Shown here in pieces: positions 45,656 to 56,357 of a DNA stretch of 64,000 nt (positions are counted from its first letter, which is position 1; each line of letters opens with the position of its first letter). Source of the stretch: Chromohalobacter sarecensis (lineage in GTDB: Bacteria; Pseudomonadota; Gammaproteobacteria; Pseudomonadales; Halomonadaceae). A model generated the notes under the pieces. It was not told the DNA's origin and ran no database searches. It worked only from the letters and a program-made list of their open reading frames with translations. Position numbers and translations under genes: made by a program. The DNA is taken from positions 1-64,000 of the forward strand of contig NZ_JAKGAN010000003.1 of the NCBI RefSeq assembly GCF_023061135.1, given 5' to 3'.

Positions 45656-46249
45656 ATGCCCGAAATGATCGTGATGATCGATAACTATGACAGCTTTACC
45701 TACAACGTCGTGCAATATCTGGCGGAGTTGGGGGCCGAGGTCGTCACCTACCGCAACGACGCTATTACTCTCGAGGAGATCGAGCGTCTGGCGCCGAGTC
45801 ATCTGGTGATCTCGCCGGGGCCGTGCACGCCCAACGAGGCGGGTATTTCCCTCGAGGCCGTGCGCCATTTCGCGGGCAAGTTGCCGATCCTCGGCATCTG
45901 CCTGGGGCATCAAGCCATCGGCCAGGTCTTCGGTGGCGAGGTGGTGCGGGCACCGCAGGTGATGCACGGCAAGACCTCGCGGGTCGAGCACGATGGCCGT
46001 GGCGTGTTCGATGGTTTGGTCAATCCGCTCGAGGTGACGCGCTATCACTCGCTGGTAGTGGCCGAGCAGGGGCTGCCGGAGTGTCTCGAGATCTCGGCGC
46101 GCGTCGTGGCCGATGACGTCACGCCTGGTTTGATCATGGGCATGCGCCACAAGACGCTGGATATCGAGGGCGTGCAGTTCCACCCCGAATCGATCATGAC
46201 CCGCCAGGGCCACGAGCTTCTGGCCAACTTTCTGAAACGCCGCGCGTAA
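45656..46249 (+). CDS. trpG: anthranilate synthase component II (glutamine amidotransferase)
   Basis: The 197-residue class I amidotransferase supplies ammonia to TrpE. Its nucleophile cysteine is in [13 protein letters not shown] and the His-Glu pair in [15 protein letters not shown] before the ATG supports the start. It is the first gene of trpG-trpD-trpC, 13 bases before trpD. Confidence 0.96.
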   Translation: MPEMIVMIDNYDSFTYNVVQYLAELGAEVVTYRNDAITLEEIERLAPSHLVISPGPCTPNEAGISLEAVRHFAGKLPILGICLGHQAIGQVFGGEVVRAPQVMHGKTSRVEHDGRGVFDGLVNPLEVTRYHSLVVAEQGLPECLEISARVVADDVTPGLIMGMRHKTLDIEGVQFHPESIMTRQGHELLANFLKRRA

Positions 46250-46262
46250 CGAGGAGCGAAAC

Positions 46263-47294
46263 ATGCAGATGCAAGAAGCCATCGGCGCGGTGATGCGTCG
46301 CCGCCACCTGAGCTTCGACGACACCCACGCGGTGATGAAAGCGATTATGACCGGTGAGGCCAGCGACGCCCAGATCGGCGGCTTTTTGATCGGCCTTTCG
46401 ATGAAGGGCGAGACGGCTGACGAGATCACGGCGGCCGCGCAGGTGATGCGTGAATTGATGCTGCCCGTCGAGATCGACCGCACCCATCTGGTGGATATCG
46501 TCGGCACGGGGGGAGATGGCGCCAATCTGTTCAACGTTTCGACTGCCGCCAGCTTCGTGGTCGCCGCCGCCGGCGGGCGTGTCGCCAAGCACGGCAATCG
46601 TAGCGTGTCGTCGTCTTCCGGGAGTGCCGACCTGTTCGACGTGGCGGGGATTTCGCTCGATCTGCCGCCGAACGAGGTGGCGCGCTGCATTCAGGAAGTC
46701 GGGGTCGGCTTCATGTTCGCACCCATGCATCACCAGGCCATGCGTCATGCCATCGGTCCGCGTCGCGAGATGGGCGTGCGCACCGTGTTCAACATCCTCG
46801 GGCCACTGACCAACCCCGCCAATACGCCGAATCAGCTATTGGGCGTCTACGATCCCGCGTTGCTGACGATCATGGCGGAAGCCTTGAAGCGACTCGGCAG
46901 CGAGCATGTGCTGGTCGTCAACGCCGAGGACGGCCTGGACGAGATTTCCCTGGCCGCGCCGACGCGCGTCGCCGAGTTGCAGGACGGTGAGATTCGCGAA
47001 TATACCATCGCACCGGAGGACTTCGGCCTCGAACGCCAGTCGCTGGCGCCGCTGAAAGTAGTGACCGCCGAGGATAGCCTCAAGCTGGTCAAGGCCGCGC
47101 TCGTCGGCGAAGGCCCGGCGGCGGATATCGTGGCGCTGAATGCGGGGGCGGCGCTTTATGCTGCCGGCGTGGCGGACACGTTGAAAGAGGGCGTGCTCCT
47201 GGCGCAGGATGCCCAAGGCTCCAAGCTTCCGCTGGAGAAGATGAAAGAGCTCGCGGATTTTACGCGCATTCTGGCCCATAAGGACGACCGCTGA
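46263..47294 (+). CDS. trpD: anthranilate phosphoribosyltransferase
   Basis: The 343-residue enzyme attaches phosphoribose to anthranilate. Motifs are [22 protein letters not shown] (PRPP loop), [17 protein letters not shown] and [18 protein letters not shown]. Its stop overlaps the trpC start by one base. Confidence 0.96.
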   Translation: MQMQEAIGAVMRRRHLSFDDTHAVMKAIMTGEASDAQIGGFLIGLSMKGETADEITAAAQVMRELMLPVEIDRTHLVDIVGTGGDGANLFNVSTAASFVVAAAGGRVAKHGNRSVSSSSGSADLFDVAGISLDLPPNEVARCIQEVGVGFMFAPMHHQAMRHAIGPRREMGVRTVFNILGPLTNPANTPNQLLGVYDPALLTIMAEALKRLGSEHVLVVNAEDGLDEISLAAPTRVAELQDGEIREYTIAPEDFGLERQSLAPLKVVTAEDSLKLVKAALVGEGPAADIVALNAGAALYAAGVADTLKEGVLLAQDAQGSKLPLEKMKELADFTRILAHKDDR

Positions 47295-48106
47295 TGAGCC
47301 ACGAACATGACACCGGCCTGCCGACGATCCTAGCCAAGATTCTGGCGCGCAAGAACGACGAGATTCGCGAGCGTCGTGCGCGCGTCAGCGAAGCACAGCT
47401 TCTGGAGCAGGCAGGCCAGCAAGACGCGCCGCGTGGCTTCGTCGCCGCGCTCGAGCGTGGCATTGCGGCGGGCGATCCGGCGGTGATCGCCGAGGTCAAG
47501 AAGGCCTCGCCCTCCAAGGGCGTGATACGTGAGGACTTCCAGCCGGACCAGATTGCCAAGGCCTACGCCGAGGCCGGGGCCAGTTGCCTCTCGGTATTGA
47601 CCGATGCCGACTTCTTCCAGGGTCACGAGCGTGACTTGCAGGCGGCGCGCGAGGCCTGCGCACTGCCGGTGATCCGCAAGGACTTCATCGTCGATTCTTA
47701 TCAGGTCAGCGAGGCGCGCGCTATCGGCGCGGATTGCATCCTGCTGATCGTCGCAGCACTCGATGACGCCCGCCTTAAAGCCTTGCACCAACAAGCGCAT
47801 GACCTAGGCATGGATGTGTTGGTGGAAGTCCACGATGCCCATGAACTGGAGCGTGCACTGGCGCTGGATGTGACGCTGGTGGGGATCAATAATCGGGATT
47901 TGCGCACTTTCGAGACATCGCTGACGACGACCTTCGAGCTACTGCCGCGAATTCCGTCGCATATCACCGTCGTCACCGAGTCGGGTATTCATACACGTGA
48001 CGATGTCGAGCACATGCGCGAGCACGATGTGAATGCCTTCCTGGTCGGCGAAGCCTTCATGCGGGAGCGGGATCCCGGGAGCGCGTTGCGCCGCTTGTTC
48101 TTCTAG
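47294..48106 (+). CDS. trpC: indole-3-glycerol phosphate synthase
   Basis: The 270-residue TIM-barrel enzyme shows [44 protein letters not shown] and the phosphate-binding [12 protein letters not shown]. It is monofunctional, without a fused TrpF. Last gene of the trpGDC operon. Confidence 0.96.
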   Translation: MSHEHDTGLPTILAKILARKNDEIRERRARVSEAQLLEQAGQQDAPRGFVAALERGIAAGDPAVIAEVKKASPSKGVIREDFQPDQIAKAYAEAGASCLSVLTDADFFQGHERDLQAAREACALPVIRKDFIVDSYQVSEARAIGADCILLIVAALDDARLKALHQQAHDLGMDVLVEVHDAHELERALALDVTLVGINNRDLRTFETSLTTTFELLPRIPSHITVVTESGIHTRDDVEHMREHDVNAFLVGEAFMRERDPGSALRRLFF

Positions 48107-48139
48107 GCGCTCATTCGCTAGTTTCTTATGCCGTCCCCT

Positions 48140-48164
48140 ATCGGGCCGCCTTGTGCGGCCCGAT
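48140..48164. terminator. hairpin between trpC and antiporter gene
   Basis: A 10-bp perfect stem ATCGGGCCGC/GCGGCCCGAT with a 5-base loop lies between convergent genes. It lacks a T-run but is positioned to end both transcripts. Confidence 0.5.
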
Positions 48165-48195
48165 GGCGTTGGGGGCATTCAGAATTGTGGGGTGT

Positions 48196-49995
48196 TCAGA
48201 ATTCGGGCGAGTCGGGATAGACCAGACTGATGAGGGTATCCCCGGCACGCGGGGTGAGCGGCGTCCGGTCGTTGGCAACCCGAATACGGCCGTTGGGGCC
48301 GATGCAGAACAGGGGCAACAGGCGGTTGCGGTGCGCCTGACGGTAGTCCTTGATGCCGAAGTTGGCGCTCAGCTTGGCCTTGCGGATCTCGCCGCCACGA
48401 TAGACCACGCTCGAGAGCTGGGCATAGGTCACGTCTTCGCCGAAGACCATGGGCAGGTGGTCCAGCGCCTGTTCCTGATGGCGGTGGGCGTGCTTGCTGT
48501 TACCTGCTGCGAGACGAAAGACCTTGCCGTGCCCCAGTACATGTTCGAAATGCAGGATCGCCAGGTTGTTCAGTTCGCGGTAGGGCGACAGCGGCAGCAG
48601 ATGGCCGATACCGGTCAACTCGAGATGCTGCGTGGCATGCTCGGAGAGCGGGTTGCCGTAGTAGACCGGCAAGCCGGCCATACGCGCTTCCTGCACGGCG
48701 TCCCAACTGTTGTCGGTCAGGCGTACGGTGAAACCGGATTCTTCCAACGCCTTGGCGACGGTGCGCGCCACCGGGTTGGCGCCGATGATCAGAAAACCGG
48801 TGGGCGGCGGCTCGCTGACCTTCAATGCCAGTGCAATGGGGCGTGACAACAGGCTTTGCACCACGACAGTGCTGATGATGACCAGGAAGGTCACCGGCAC
48901 CAGCATTTCCGCGCCCGGCATGTTCAGGTCCTCGAGCTTGAGGGCGAACAGCGATGCCACGGCAGCGGCGACGATACCGCGCGGCGAGAGCCACGCCAGC
49001 AGCGCTTTCTCTCGCCAGTTGAGGCGAGTGCCCAGAGTGCAGACCCACACCGCGAGGGGCCGGGCCACACCTACCAAAATGAGCAGGAACGCCCAGGCGG
49101 GCCAGGAAAGTTGCGCGAGCTGATCGACGGTCAAACGTGCGGCGAGCAGGATGAAAAGCCCCGAGATCAACAGCAACGAGAGCGTTTCCTTGAACTCGAT
49201 GATCTGTTGCGTGGGTACCCCGCGCATATTGGCCAGCCACACGCCCATCACCGTTACCGTCAACAGCCCGGATTCATGAAAGAGCATGTTGGAAAGCGTG
49301 AACAGCGACAGCATGGCCATCAACGTGCCGAAGCTGTGCAATCGCTGTGGCAACCAGTGGTGACGCAGCACGCAACCCCATAGATAGCCACCGAGACCAC
49401 CGAGCCCGAAACCGATCAGCGCCGTCTTGGCAAACAACACTAAGGCGTGGGTAGCGGCGCCGTTGGACGCGCCCAGGGCGACGTATTCGTACACCAGCAC
49501 CGCGCCGATAGCGCCCACCGGGTCGATCAGAATGCCTTCCCAGCGCAGGATCTGCGAAAGATGCTCGCGGGCGCGCAGCGTCTGCAACATGGGCAGTACC
49601 ACGGTCGGCCCCGTCACCACCAGCACGGCCCCCAGGACGCTGGCCATTTCCCACGACAGTCCTAGCGTATAGCGTGCCGCGACGATGGCGATGATGCCGG
49701 TGACTAGCGCGCCCCAGGTGACCAGCCGTCGGACGATATGACCGTGGCCGCGCAGGTCGCCGAAGTCGAGCGTCAGGCTGCCTTCGAAAAGGATCACTGC
49801 CACGGCCAGTGAGACGAGCGGAAACAGCAGGTCGCCGAGCAGCGCGTCGGGCTGGAGCAGACCGGTGACGGGGCCCATGACGATACCCACGATCAAAAGC
49901 GGCAGGATCGCCGGCAATTTGAGACGCCAGGCCAGCCATTGGCAGATCAGCGCGAGCAGGCCGATCAATGTCAGGTCGACGGCAGCGTGCTCCAT
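48196..49995 (-). CDS. cation:proton antiporter with TrkA-N domain (CPA1-type)
   Basis: The 599-residue protein has about 12 transmembrane helices with the exchanger motifs VVTGPTVVLPML and WEGILIDPVGAIGAVL (ion-site acid and Asp). A cytoplasmic nucleotide-binding TrkA-N/RCK-like domain follows from about 400 (GFLIIGANPVARTVAKALEESGF), then a further regulatory domain. In halophiles such exchangers extrude Na+ (or K+) for pH and salt homeostasis. The RCK domain suggests control by NAD(H) or nucleotides. Confidence 0.9.
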   Translation of the reverse strand: MEHAAVDLTLIGLLALICQWLAWRLKLPAILPLLIVGIVMGPVTGLLQPDALLGDLLFPLVSLAVAVILFEGSLTLDFGDLRGHGHIVRRLVTWGALVTGIIAIVAARYTLGLSWEMASVLGAVLVVTGPTVVLPMLQTLRAREHLSQILRWEGILIDPVGAIGAVLVYEYVALGASNGAATHALVLFAKTALIGFGLGGLGGYLWGCVLRHHWLPQRLHSFGTLMAMLSLFTLSNMLFHESGLLTVTVMGVWLANMRGVPTQQIIEFKETLSLLLISGLFILLAARLTVDQLAQLSWPAWAFLLILVGVARPLAVWVCTLGTRLNWREKALLAWLSPRGIVAAAVASLFALKLEDLNMPGAEMLVPVTFLVIISTVVVQSLLSRPIALALKVSEPPPTGFLIIGANPVARTVAKALEESGFTVRLTDNSWDAVQEARMAGLPVYYGNPLSEHATQHLELTGIGHLLPLSPYRELNNLAILHFEHVLGHGKVFRLAAGNSKHAHRHQEQALDHLPMVFGEDVTYAQLSSVVYRGGEIRKAKLSANFGIKDYRQAHRNRLLPLFCIGPNGRIRVANDRTPLTPRAGDTLISLVYPDSPEF

Positions 49996-50148
49996 GGTCG
50001 CGCTCCTTGGGTTGAACGAAAGCGCGAAGCCTAGCGTCGCCTCACGCTAGTTGCAATGCATGGCAAGCGTTAATGATGAATGTGTCGACATCGCGACTGG
50101 ATGCCCCGTTATGGTATGTCTCGCTGCACCGTTTTGATGTATGTCGAT

Positions 50149-50349
50149 TCAGCGATTGAATAGCCACAACAGGGCCGATATGACCACGCTGACCAGGATC
50201 ATGGTGGTGATCGGAAAATAGAAGGCGAAGCCTTCACGCTTGATGGCGATATCGCCGGGCAGATGCCCGAGGGGTAGCTTGGAAAGCCAGGGCCATAACA
50301 AGCCGATGACCACGATAGCCAGGCCGATGAAGATGAGAGATCGGGACAT
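50149..50349 (-). CDS. DUF2905 small membrane protein
   Basis: The 66-residue protein has two transmembrane helices (about 4-22 and 45-63) separated by the family loop LPLGHLPGDIAIKREGFAFY, the DUF2905 signature. Function unknown. It starts 10 bases after the dehydrogenase gene ends and is probably co-transcribed. Confidence 0.88.
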   Translation of the reverse strand: MSRSLIFIGLAIVVIGLLWPWLSKLPLGHLPGDIAIKREGFAFYFPITTMILVSVVISALLWLFNR

Positions 50350-50359
50350 GTCGACTCTC

Positions 50360-53300
50360 TTAAAGGGTGCGTTTGAGCGCCGTCAGCAAGCCCTGTAACG
50401 GATGCAGCAGTTCGGCCTCGGAGAGGCGCTTGGCCTGGCTGCGGCACGAGTAGCCGGTGGCCAGCAGGCGCCCAGCATTGGTGTCGTCCTCGACCGGCGC
50501 GCGCCACGAGAGATCGTAGATTTTCTCGGATGTCTCGCGGTTACGGGCTTCGTGGCCGTAGGTGCCGGACATGCCGCAACACCCGGTGGCGACGCTTTCC
50601 AGGTTCAGCCCGAACGTCGCGAATACCTGTTGCCAGGCTTTGGTAGCGCCCGGCGCATTGGTCTTCTCGGTGCAATGCGTCAGCAGTTTATAGCCTGGAT
50701 CTGCGGCAGGTTCGAACCCGCTGGGTACCAGAGCGTGCCCCAGTGACAGCAGCCACTCCTGCAGCAGCAGTACCTCGGGCACGGCCTCGGGCCCCAGTGC
50801 CTTGACGTACTCCTGACGATAGGCGAGCGTCATGGCCGGGTCGATGCCCACCAATGGCACGCCGAAATCGGCGAGCGTTTTGAGACGCTTGGCCTGGGTC
50901 GTGGCGGTCTTTTCGAACGCGCCCAGAAAGCCTTGCACGTGCAGTGGTTTACCGTTGGCGCGGAAGGGCGCCACGAAGACGCGAATATCCAGCCGCGAAA
51001 GCAGCTCGACGATATCCATCACCAGCTTGGCTTCGAAGTGGCTCGTGAAAGCATCCTGAACGATGATCACGCTGCGCGCTTTCTGGCGTTCGGTCAACAG
51101 GCCCAGCGCGGTGGGCGTGGCCTCGGCGATGCCCCAGGCCCTGAGTTGTTTGGTGAGATCTGCCCGAGACAGGCGTGGGGTGTCGACCATGCCCAGCGGC
51201 CCGGCGAGCAGGCGCTCTGCCAGGCGTGTGTTCAGCAGGGCGTTATATGCGGGCGCTATCGGTTTGAGATAGGGCACGAAGAATTCCAGCGAGCCGATCA
51301 GGTAGTCGCGTGGCGGGCGCAAGTAGCGGTTGTGATAAAGCTCCAGGAACTGCGAGCGAAACTCGGGAACATTGACCTTGATCGGGCACTGGCCGGCGCA
51401 GGACTTGCACGCCAGGCAGCCGGCCATGGCGTCATACACCTCATGGGAGATATCTTCCTGGCCGCGTCGTTTGCGCAGGGTGTTGCGCAGGCGCTGCGGG
51501 AAGGCCTTGGTGGCGCCCCAGAAGCCCTCGGCTTGCTTCTGGCGTGATTCTTCGATGACATCGATGCCGGCCCGATCCTGCAGGCGCAGCCATTCGCGCA
51601 TCAAGCTGGCGCGTCCCTTGGGCGAGTGGACGCGCTCGCGGGTGGCCTTCCACGAGGGGCACATGGCGTCATTGGGGTCGTAGTTGTAGCAGGCGCCGTT
51701 GCCGTTGCAATACACCGCGCTGGCATGGTGCTGCCAGACCCGCTCGTCGATCTGCCGGTCGCTTTGCCCTCGGGTCGGCACGCCGTCGATGGTTAGCAGC
51801 TCGGGGTCGACCCATTTGACCGGCTCCGCTTCGGTGGCTTCAGGCGAGCTAACCGTTGCATCGTTCGTGGAAGATGTATCGGCGGGCGTGGCGATCTTGC
51901 CGGGGTTGAGCTGATTGTGCGGGTCGAACGCTGCCTTGAGGCGTTGCAGGCTGGGATACAGCTCGCCGAAGAATTGAGGCGCGTACTCCGAGCGCACGCC
52001 CTTGCCGTGCTCGCCCCAAAGCAGGCCGTGATAGCGCTGGGTCAGGGCGGCGACCTGATCGGAGATCTCGCGGATCAGGGCTTCCTGCGCCGGGTCTTTC
52101 ATGTCGATGGCCGGGCGCACGTGCAATACGCCGGCATCGACGTGGCCAAACATGCCGTAGGCCAGCCCGTGGGCGTCGAGCAGGGCGCGGAACTCGGCGA
52201 TGTAGTCGGCCAGGTGCTCGGGCGGGACGGCGGTATCCTCGACGAAGGGAATCGGGCGCTTTTCGCCCTTGGCGTTGCCGAGCAGGCCCACCGCGCGTTT
52301 GCGCATGGCGTAGACACGGCCGATGGCCTCGCGGCCTTCGGCCAGGGTATAGCCCAGGCGCTCGACCTGGGTATCGGTGCCGAGGTGCGTGCAGAAGGTC
52401 TCGACCCGGGCCGCCAGGCGTTCGGGATCGTCGTCATTGAACTCGACCAGGTTGATGCCGTGGATATCCTCGCCCTCGGCGGGGAAGAACTCGGCCACGC
52501 CGTCCCAGACGAAGTCCTCCATGGCCAGCGTCAGCACCTTGTCGTCGACCGTCTCGATGGAGGTGGGACGCGGCTGGGGTGAGGTTGGAAGCCCCTGCGG
52601 CTGGGTCGATGAAGAGCTGCCGCCCATCAGCGCCTTGGCATCGCGCAGGGCATCCATGAAGCCTCGGTAGCGGATGTTGACCAGCGTCGAATGTTTGGGA
52701 ATCGGCAGCACGTTAAGCGTCGCCTCGGCGAGAAAGCCAAGCGTTCCCTCCGCGCCGCACAATACGCTGTTGAGGTCGAAGTCGCCGTTGTCACGATACA
52801 GGTGCGCCAGGTCGTAACCCGTGAGGCAGCGGTTGAGCGGCGGAAAGGTGGCCGCGATCAACGCGCCTTGTGTGTCGGCGATCTCACGGACGGTGCGATG
52901 CGCCTCGCCGATGCGATCGTCGCGCGCGCAGGTCTGCGTTAGCGACTCATCGGTCAGCGGCTGGCTGTGCAGGCGTTCGCCGCCGAGCAGCAGCATGTCG
53001 AGTGCCAGCACGTGATCGCGGGTCTTGCCGTATTCGCAACTGCCTTGGCCGCTGGCATCGGTGGAAATCATGCCGCCGAGGGTGGCACGGTTGGAGGTCG
53101 ACAGATCCGGGGCGAAGAACAGCCCATAAGGCTTGAGAGCGGCGTTCAACTGATCCTTGACCACCCCGGCTTGGACCCGCACGCGGCGGTTTTCTGCGTC
53201 GATCTCGAGGATCTGGTTCATGTGCCGTGACACGTCGATCACCAGGCCATCGGTGAGCGACTGGCCGTTGGTGCCGGTGCCCCCGCCGCGGGGTGCGAGC

Positions 53301-53539
53301 ACGATGGCTTGAAACTCCTCGCGCCCGGCGAGACGTGCCAGACAGGCGAGATCCTCGGCATCGCGCGGATATAGCACAGCCTGCGGCAAGCGCTGATAGA
53401 TGGAATTGTCGGTGGCCATCACCGTGCGATTGGCATAGTCCGGAGCGATCTCGCCGCTGAAACCGGCCTGGTCGAGCGCCTCGAGAAAGCGCAGATAGGG
53501 GGTGGCGGTGCGTTCCGGGGTATCCAGGGGTGCGATCAT
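50360..53539 (-). CDS. YdiJ-like FAD/4Fe-4S dehydrogenase
   Basis: The 1059-residue protein has an N-terminal FAD_binding_4 domain (IVLAPRGGGTGTNGQSLTDG, LGGMISTDASGQGSCEYGKTRDHV), a C-terminal FAD-oxidase cap (YGMFGHVDAGVLHVRP), and ferredoxin cysteines CLACKSCAGQCP. A CCG-like domain near the end shows HCTEKT and GCCGMSGTYGHE. It matches E. coli YdiJ, reported as a D-2-hydroxyglutarate dehydrogenase. A low-complexity insert at about 320-335 (GGSSSSTQPQG) and another near 560-580 lengthen it. Confidence 0.9.
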   Translation of the reverse strand: MIAPLDTPERTATPYLRFLEALDQAGFSGEIAPDYANRTVMATDNSIYQRLPQAVLYPRDAEDLACLARLAGREEFQAIVLAPRGGGTGTNGQSLTDGLVIDVSRHMNQILEIDAENRRVRVQAGVVKDQLNAALKPYGLFFAPDLSTSNRATLGGMISTDASGQGSCEYGKTRDHVLALDMLLLGGERLHSQPLTDESLTQTCARDDRIGEAHRTVREIADTQGALIAATFPPLNRCLTGYDLAHLYRDNGDFDLNSVLCGAEGTLGFLAEATLNVLPIPKHSTLVNIRYRGFMDALRDAKALMGGSSSSTQPQGLPTSPQPRPTSIETVDDKVLTLAMEDFVWDGVAEFFPAEGEDIHGINLVEFNDDDPERLAARVETFCTHLGTDTQVERLGYTLAEGREAIGRVYAMRKRAVGLLGNAKGEKRPIPFVEDTAVPPEHLADYIAEFRALLDAHGLAYGMFGHVDAGVLHVRPAIDMKDPAQEALIREISDQVAALTQRYHGLLWGEHGKGVRSEYAPQFFGELYPSLQRLKAAFDPHNQLNPGKIATPADTSSTNDATVSSPEATEAEPVKWVDPELLTIDGVPTRGQSDRQIDERVWQHHASAVYCNGNGACYNYDPNDAMCPSWKATRERVHSPKGRASLMREWLRLQDRAGIDVIEESRQKQAEGFWGATKAFPQRLRNTLRKRRGQEDISHEVYDAMAGCLACKSCAGQCPIKVNVPEFRSQFLELYHNRYLRPPRDYLIGSLEFFVPYLKPIAPAYNALLNTRLAERLLAGPLGMVDTPRLSRADLTKQLRAWGIAEATPTALGLLTERQKARSVIIVQDAFTSHFEAKLVMDIVELLSRLDIRVFVAPFRANGKPLHVQGFLGAFEKTATTQAKRLKTLADFGVPLVGIDPAMTLAYRQEYVKALGPEAVPEVLLLQEWLLSLGHALVPSGFEPAADPGYKLLTHCTEKTNAPGATKAWQQVFATFGLNLESVATGCCGMSGTYGHEARNRETSEKIYDLSWRAPVEDDTNAGRLLATGYSCRSQAKRLSEAELLHPLQGLLTALKRTL

Positions 53540-53707
53540 GAAGTCTCAAGCCATCGGTCAGCGCCGGGCGACGGTTTCTGCGACCATCTGGCCGTGCGGC
53601 GTCGTCGGGACGATACAGTCTGGGGGTACTTTATTGAGGGTATTTTACTGCAGCACGTTGCGTGACGCATCCCGCCAGTACGCTCGAGAAGGCGGCGAGC
53701 GTGGTGA

Positions 53708-55057
<1,350 letters not shown>

Positions 55058-55180
55058 TGGCTATATGAGCGGAGCATGTCATTGCCGTACGCGGGCAATG
55101 GCATGCCTGGTCACTTGGTTATAACCTTCCAACCAGACGTTCCTTCCTGCGGATAGTCTAGACCCTTATCTTTTCGGCTA

Positions 55181-55186
55181 TATAAT
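55181..55186 (+). promoter_or_regulatory. putative -10 box of cobA promoter
   Basis: A consensus TATAAT at 55181-55186 is preceded 16 bp upstream by TAGACC (55159-55164), a weak -35. It lies 37 bases before the cobA start, suggesting cobA has its own sigma-70 promoter after serS. Confidence 0.45.
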
Positions 55187-55222
55187 TTCGTGTTTTAAGT
55201 CGATTCGGGAATAAACGACGCC

Positions 55223-56095
55223 ATGCCTGCATCTCCCCATGACGCCACATCACGTCAACCGAGCGCCACGCCCGGCCTTGGGCACGTCGCGTTGGTGGGC
55301 GCCGGCCCTGGCGATCCCGAACTATTGACGCTCAAGGCGCTACGTCTATTGCAGCAAGCCGATATGGTGCTGCATGACCGCTTGGTCAGTGATGAAATCA
55401 TGGCGCTGGCCAATCCCGAGGCGCGGCGGCTTTATGTCGGCAAGGCGCGCTCCTCGCATAGCGTGCCCCAGGAAGGCATCAATCAAGCCCTGGTCGACTG
55501 GGCGCGCGCCGGTCATCGCGTGGTGCGGCTCAAGGGCGGCGATCCGTTCATTTTCGGGCGTGGTGGCGAAGAACTTGAGACCCTGGCCCAGGCGGGTATC
55601 GCCTTCGAGGTGGTGCCGGGTATCACGGCGGCGAGCGGTTGCGCCGCCTATGCGGGGATTCCGTTGACCCATCGCGATCATGCCCAGTCGGTGCGTTTCG
55701 TCACCGGGCACCTCAAGAACGGTGGCTGCGATCTCGAGTGGCCGACCCTGGCGCGCCCGGGGCAGACGCTGGTGTTCTATATGGGACTGGGGTCGCTGGC
55801 GAGCATCCGTCATGAATTGCAGGCGCATGGCTTGCCGGGGCAGACCCCGCTGGCGCTCATCGAGCAGGGCACCACGGCGCGCCAACGCGTGCATGTGGGC
55901 ACTCTAGAGACACTCCCCGAGGCAATGCAGGCGGCCATCGATGCTGGCGATATCCGCCCGCCGACATTGATCGTGGTCGGCGACGTCGTCTCCCTGCACG
56001 GCACGTTGGACTGGTTCTCGCCCGATGCCGCGACCAGCCAAGGCTGGCAAGACGGCAAACATCCCACGCCGCTGGGTAACGCCTCCAGCATCTGA
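55223..56095 (+). CDS. cobA: uroporphyrinogen-III C-methyltransferase
   Basis: The 290-residue SAM-dependent enzyme methylates uroporphyrinogen III twice to precorrin-2, for siroheme or cobalamin. It has [20 protein letters not shown], the [17 protein letters not shown] substrate loop and the [20 protein letters not shown] motif. It is the single-domain form, not fused to the CysG dehydrogenase part. Confidence 0.94.
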   Translation: MPASPHDATSRQPSATPGLGHVALVGAGPGDPELLTLKALRLLQQADMVLHDRLVSDEIMALANPEARRLYVGKARSSHSVPQEGINQALVDWARAGHRVVRLKGGDPFIFGRGGEELETLAQAGIAFEVVPGITAASGCAAYAGIPLTHRDHAQSVRFVTGHLKNGGCDLEWPTLARPGQTLVFYMGLGSLASIRHELQAHGLPGQTPLALIEQGTTARQRVHVGTLETLPEAMQAAIDAGDIRPPTLIVVGDVVSLHGTLDWFSPDAATSQGWQDGKHPTPLGNASSI

Positions 56096-56304
56096 TCTGC
56101 AAGCGTCTCGCGCATGTTGCGGCTATCGCTTCTCCTTTGCTCCCTTTTCCTTTCCTTTTTATGTGCCACAAAGGTGCGTTGCATCGTTGATGCTGGCCTT
56201 TATTGGTGCGACATCGGGTTGTGAGTGTCCTTGGTCGGTCGCGTTTACAACGAATTTTAAGAATAAGTTTTTGATATATAGGAATTTTATTGAGGATTCC
56301 TGAT

Positions 56305-56324
56305 GTTGGCATGACCCCTGCAAG
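56305..56324 (+). promoter_or_regulatory. sigma-54 (-24/-12) promoter of urea amidolyase operon
   Basis: The sequence TTGGCATGACCCCTGCAA puts GG at 56308-56309 and GC at 56320-56321, exactly 12 bases apart as in the YTGGCACG-N4-TTGCW consensus. It is about 35 bases before the start codon of the allophanate hydrolase gene. This implies nitrogen control through RpoN and an enhancer-binding protein such as NtrC. AT-rich sequence lies upstream from about 56230 to 56300. Confidence 0.7.
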
Positions 56325-56357
56325 CGTCTTGTATACCAGATGGAATGCAGGGGATAT

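Noticed and set aside
56096-56300. Guanidine-I riboswitch before the amidolyase operon
   Set aside because: Looked for because of the carboxylase; no conserved riboswitch blocks seen.
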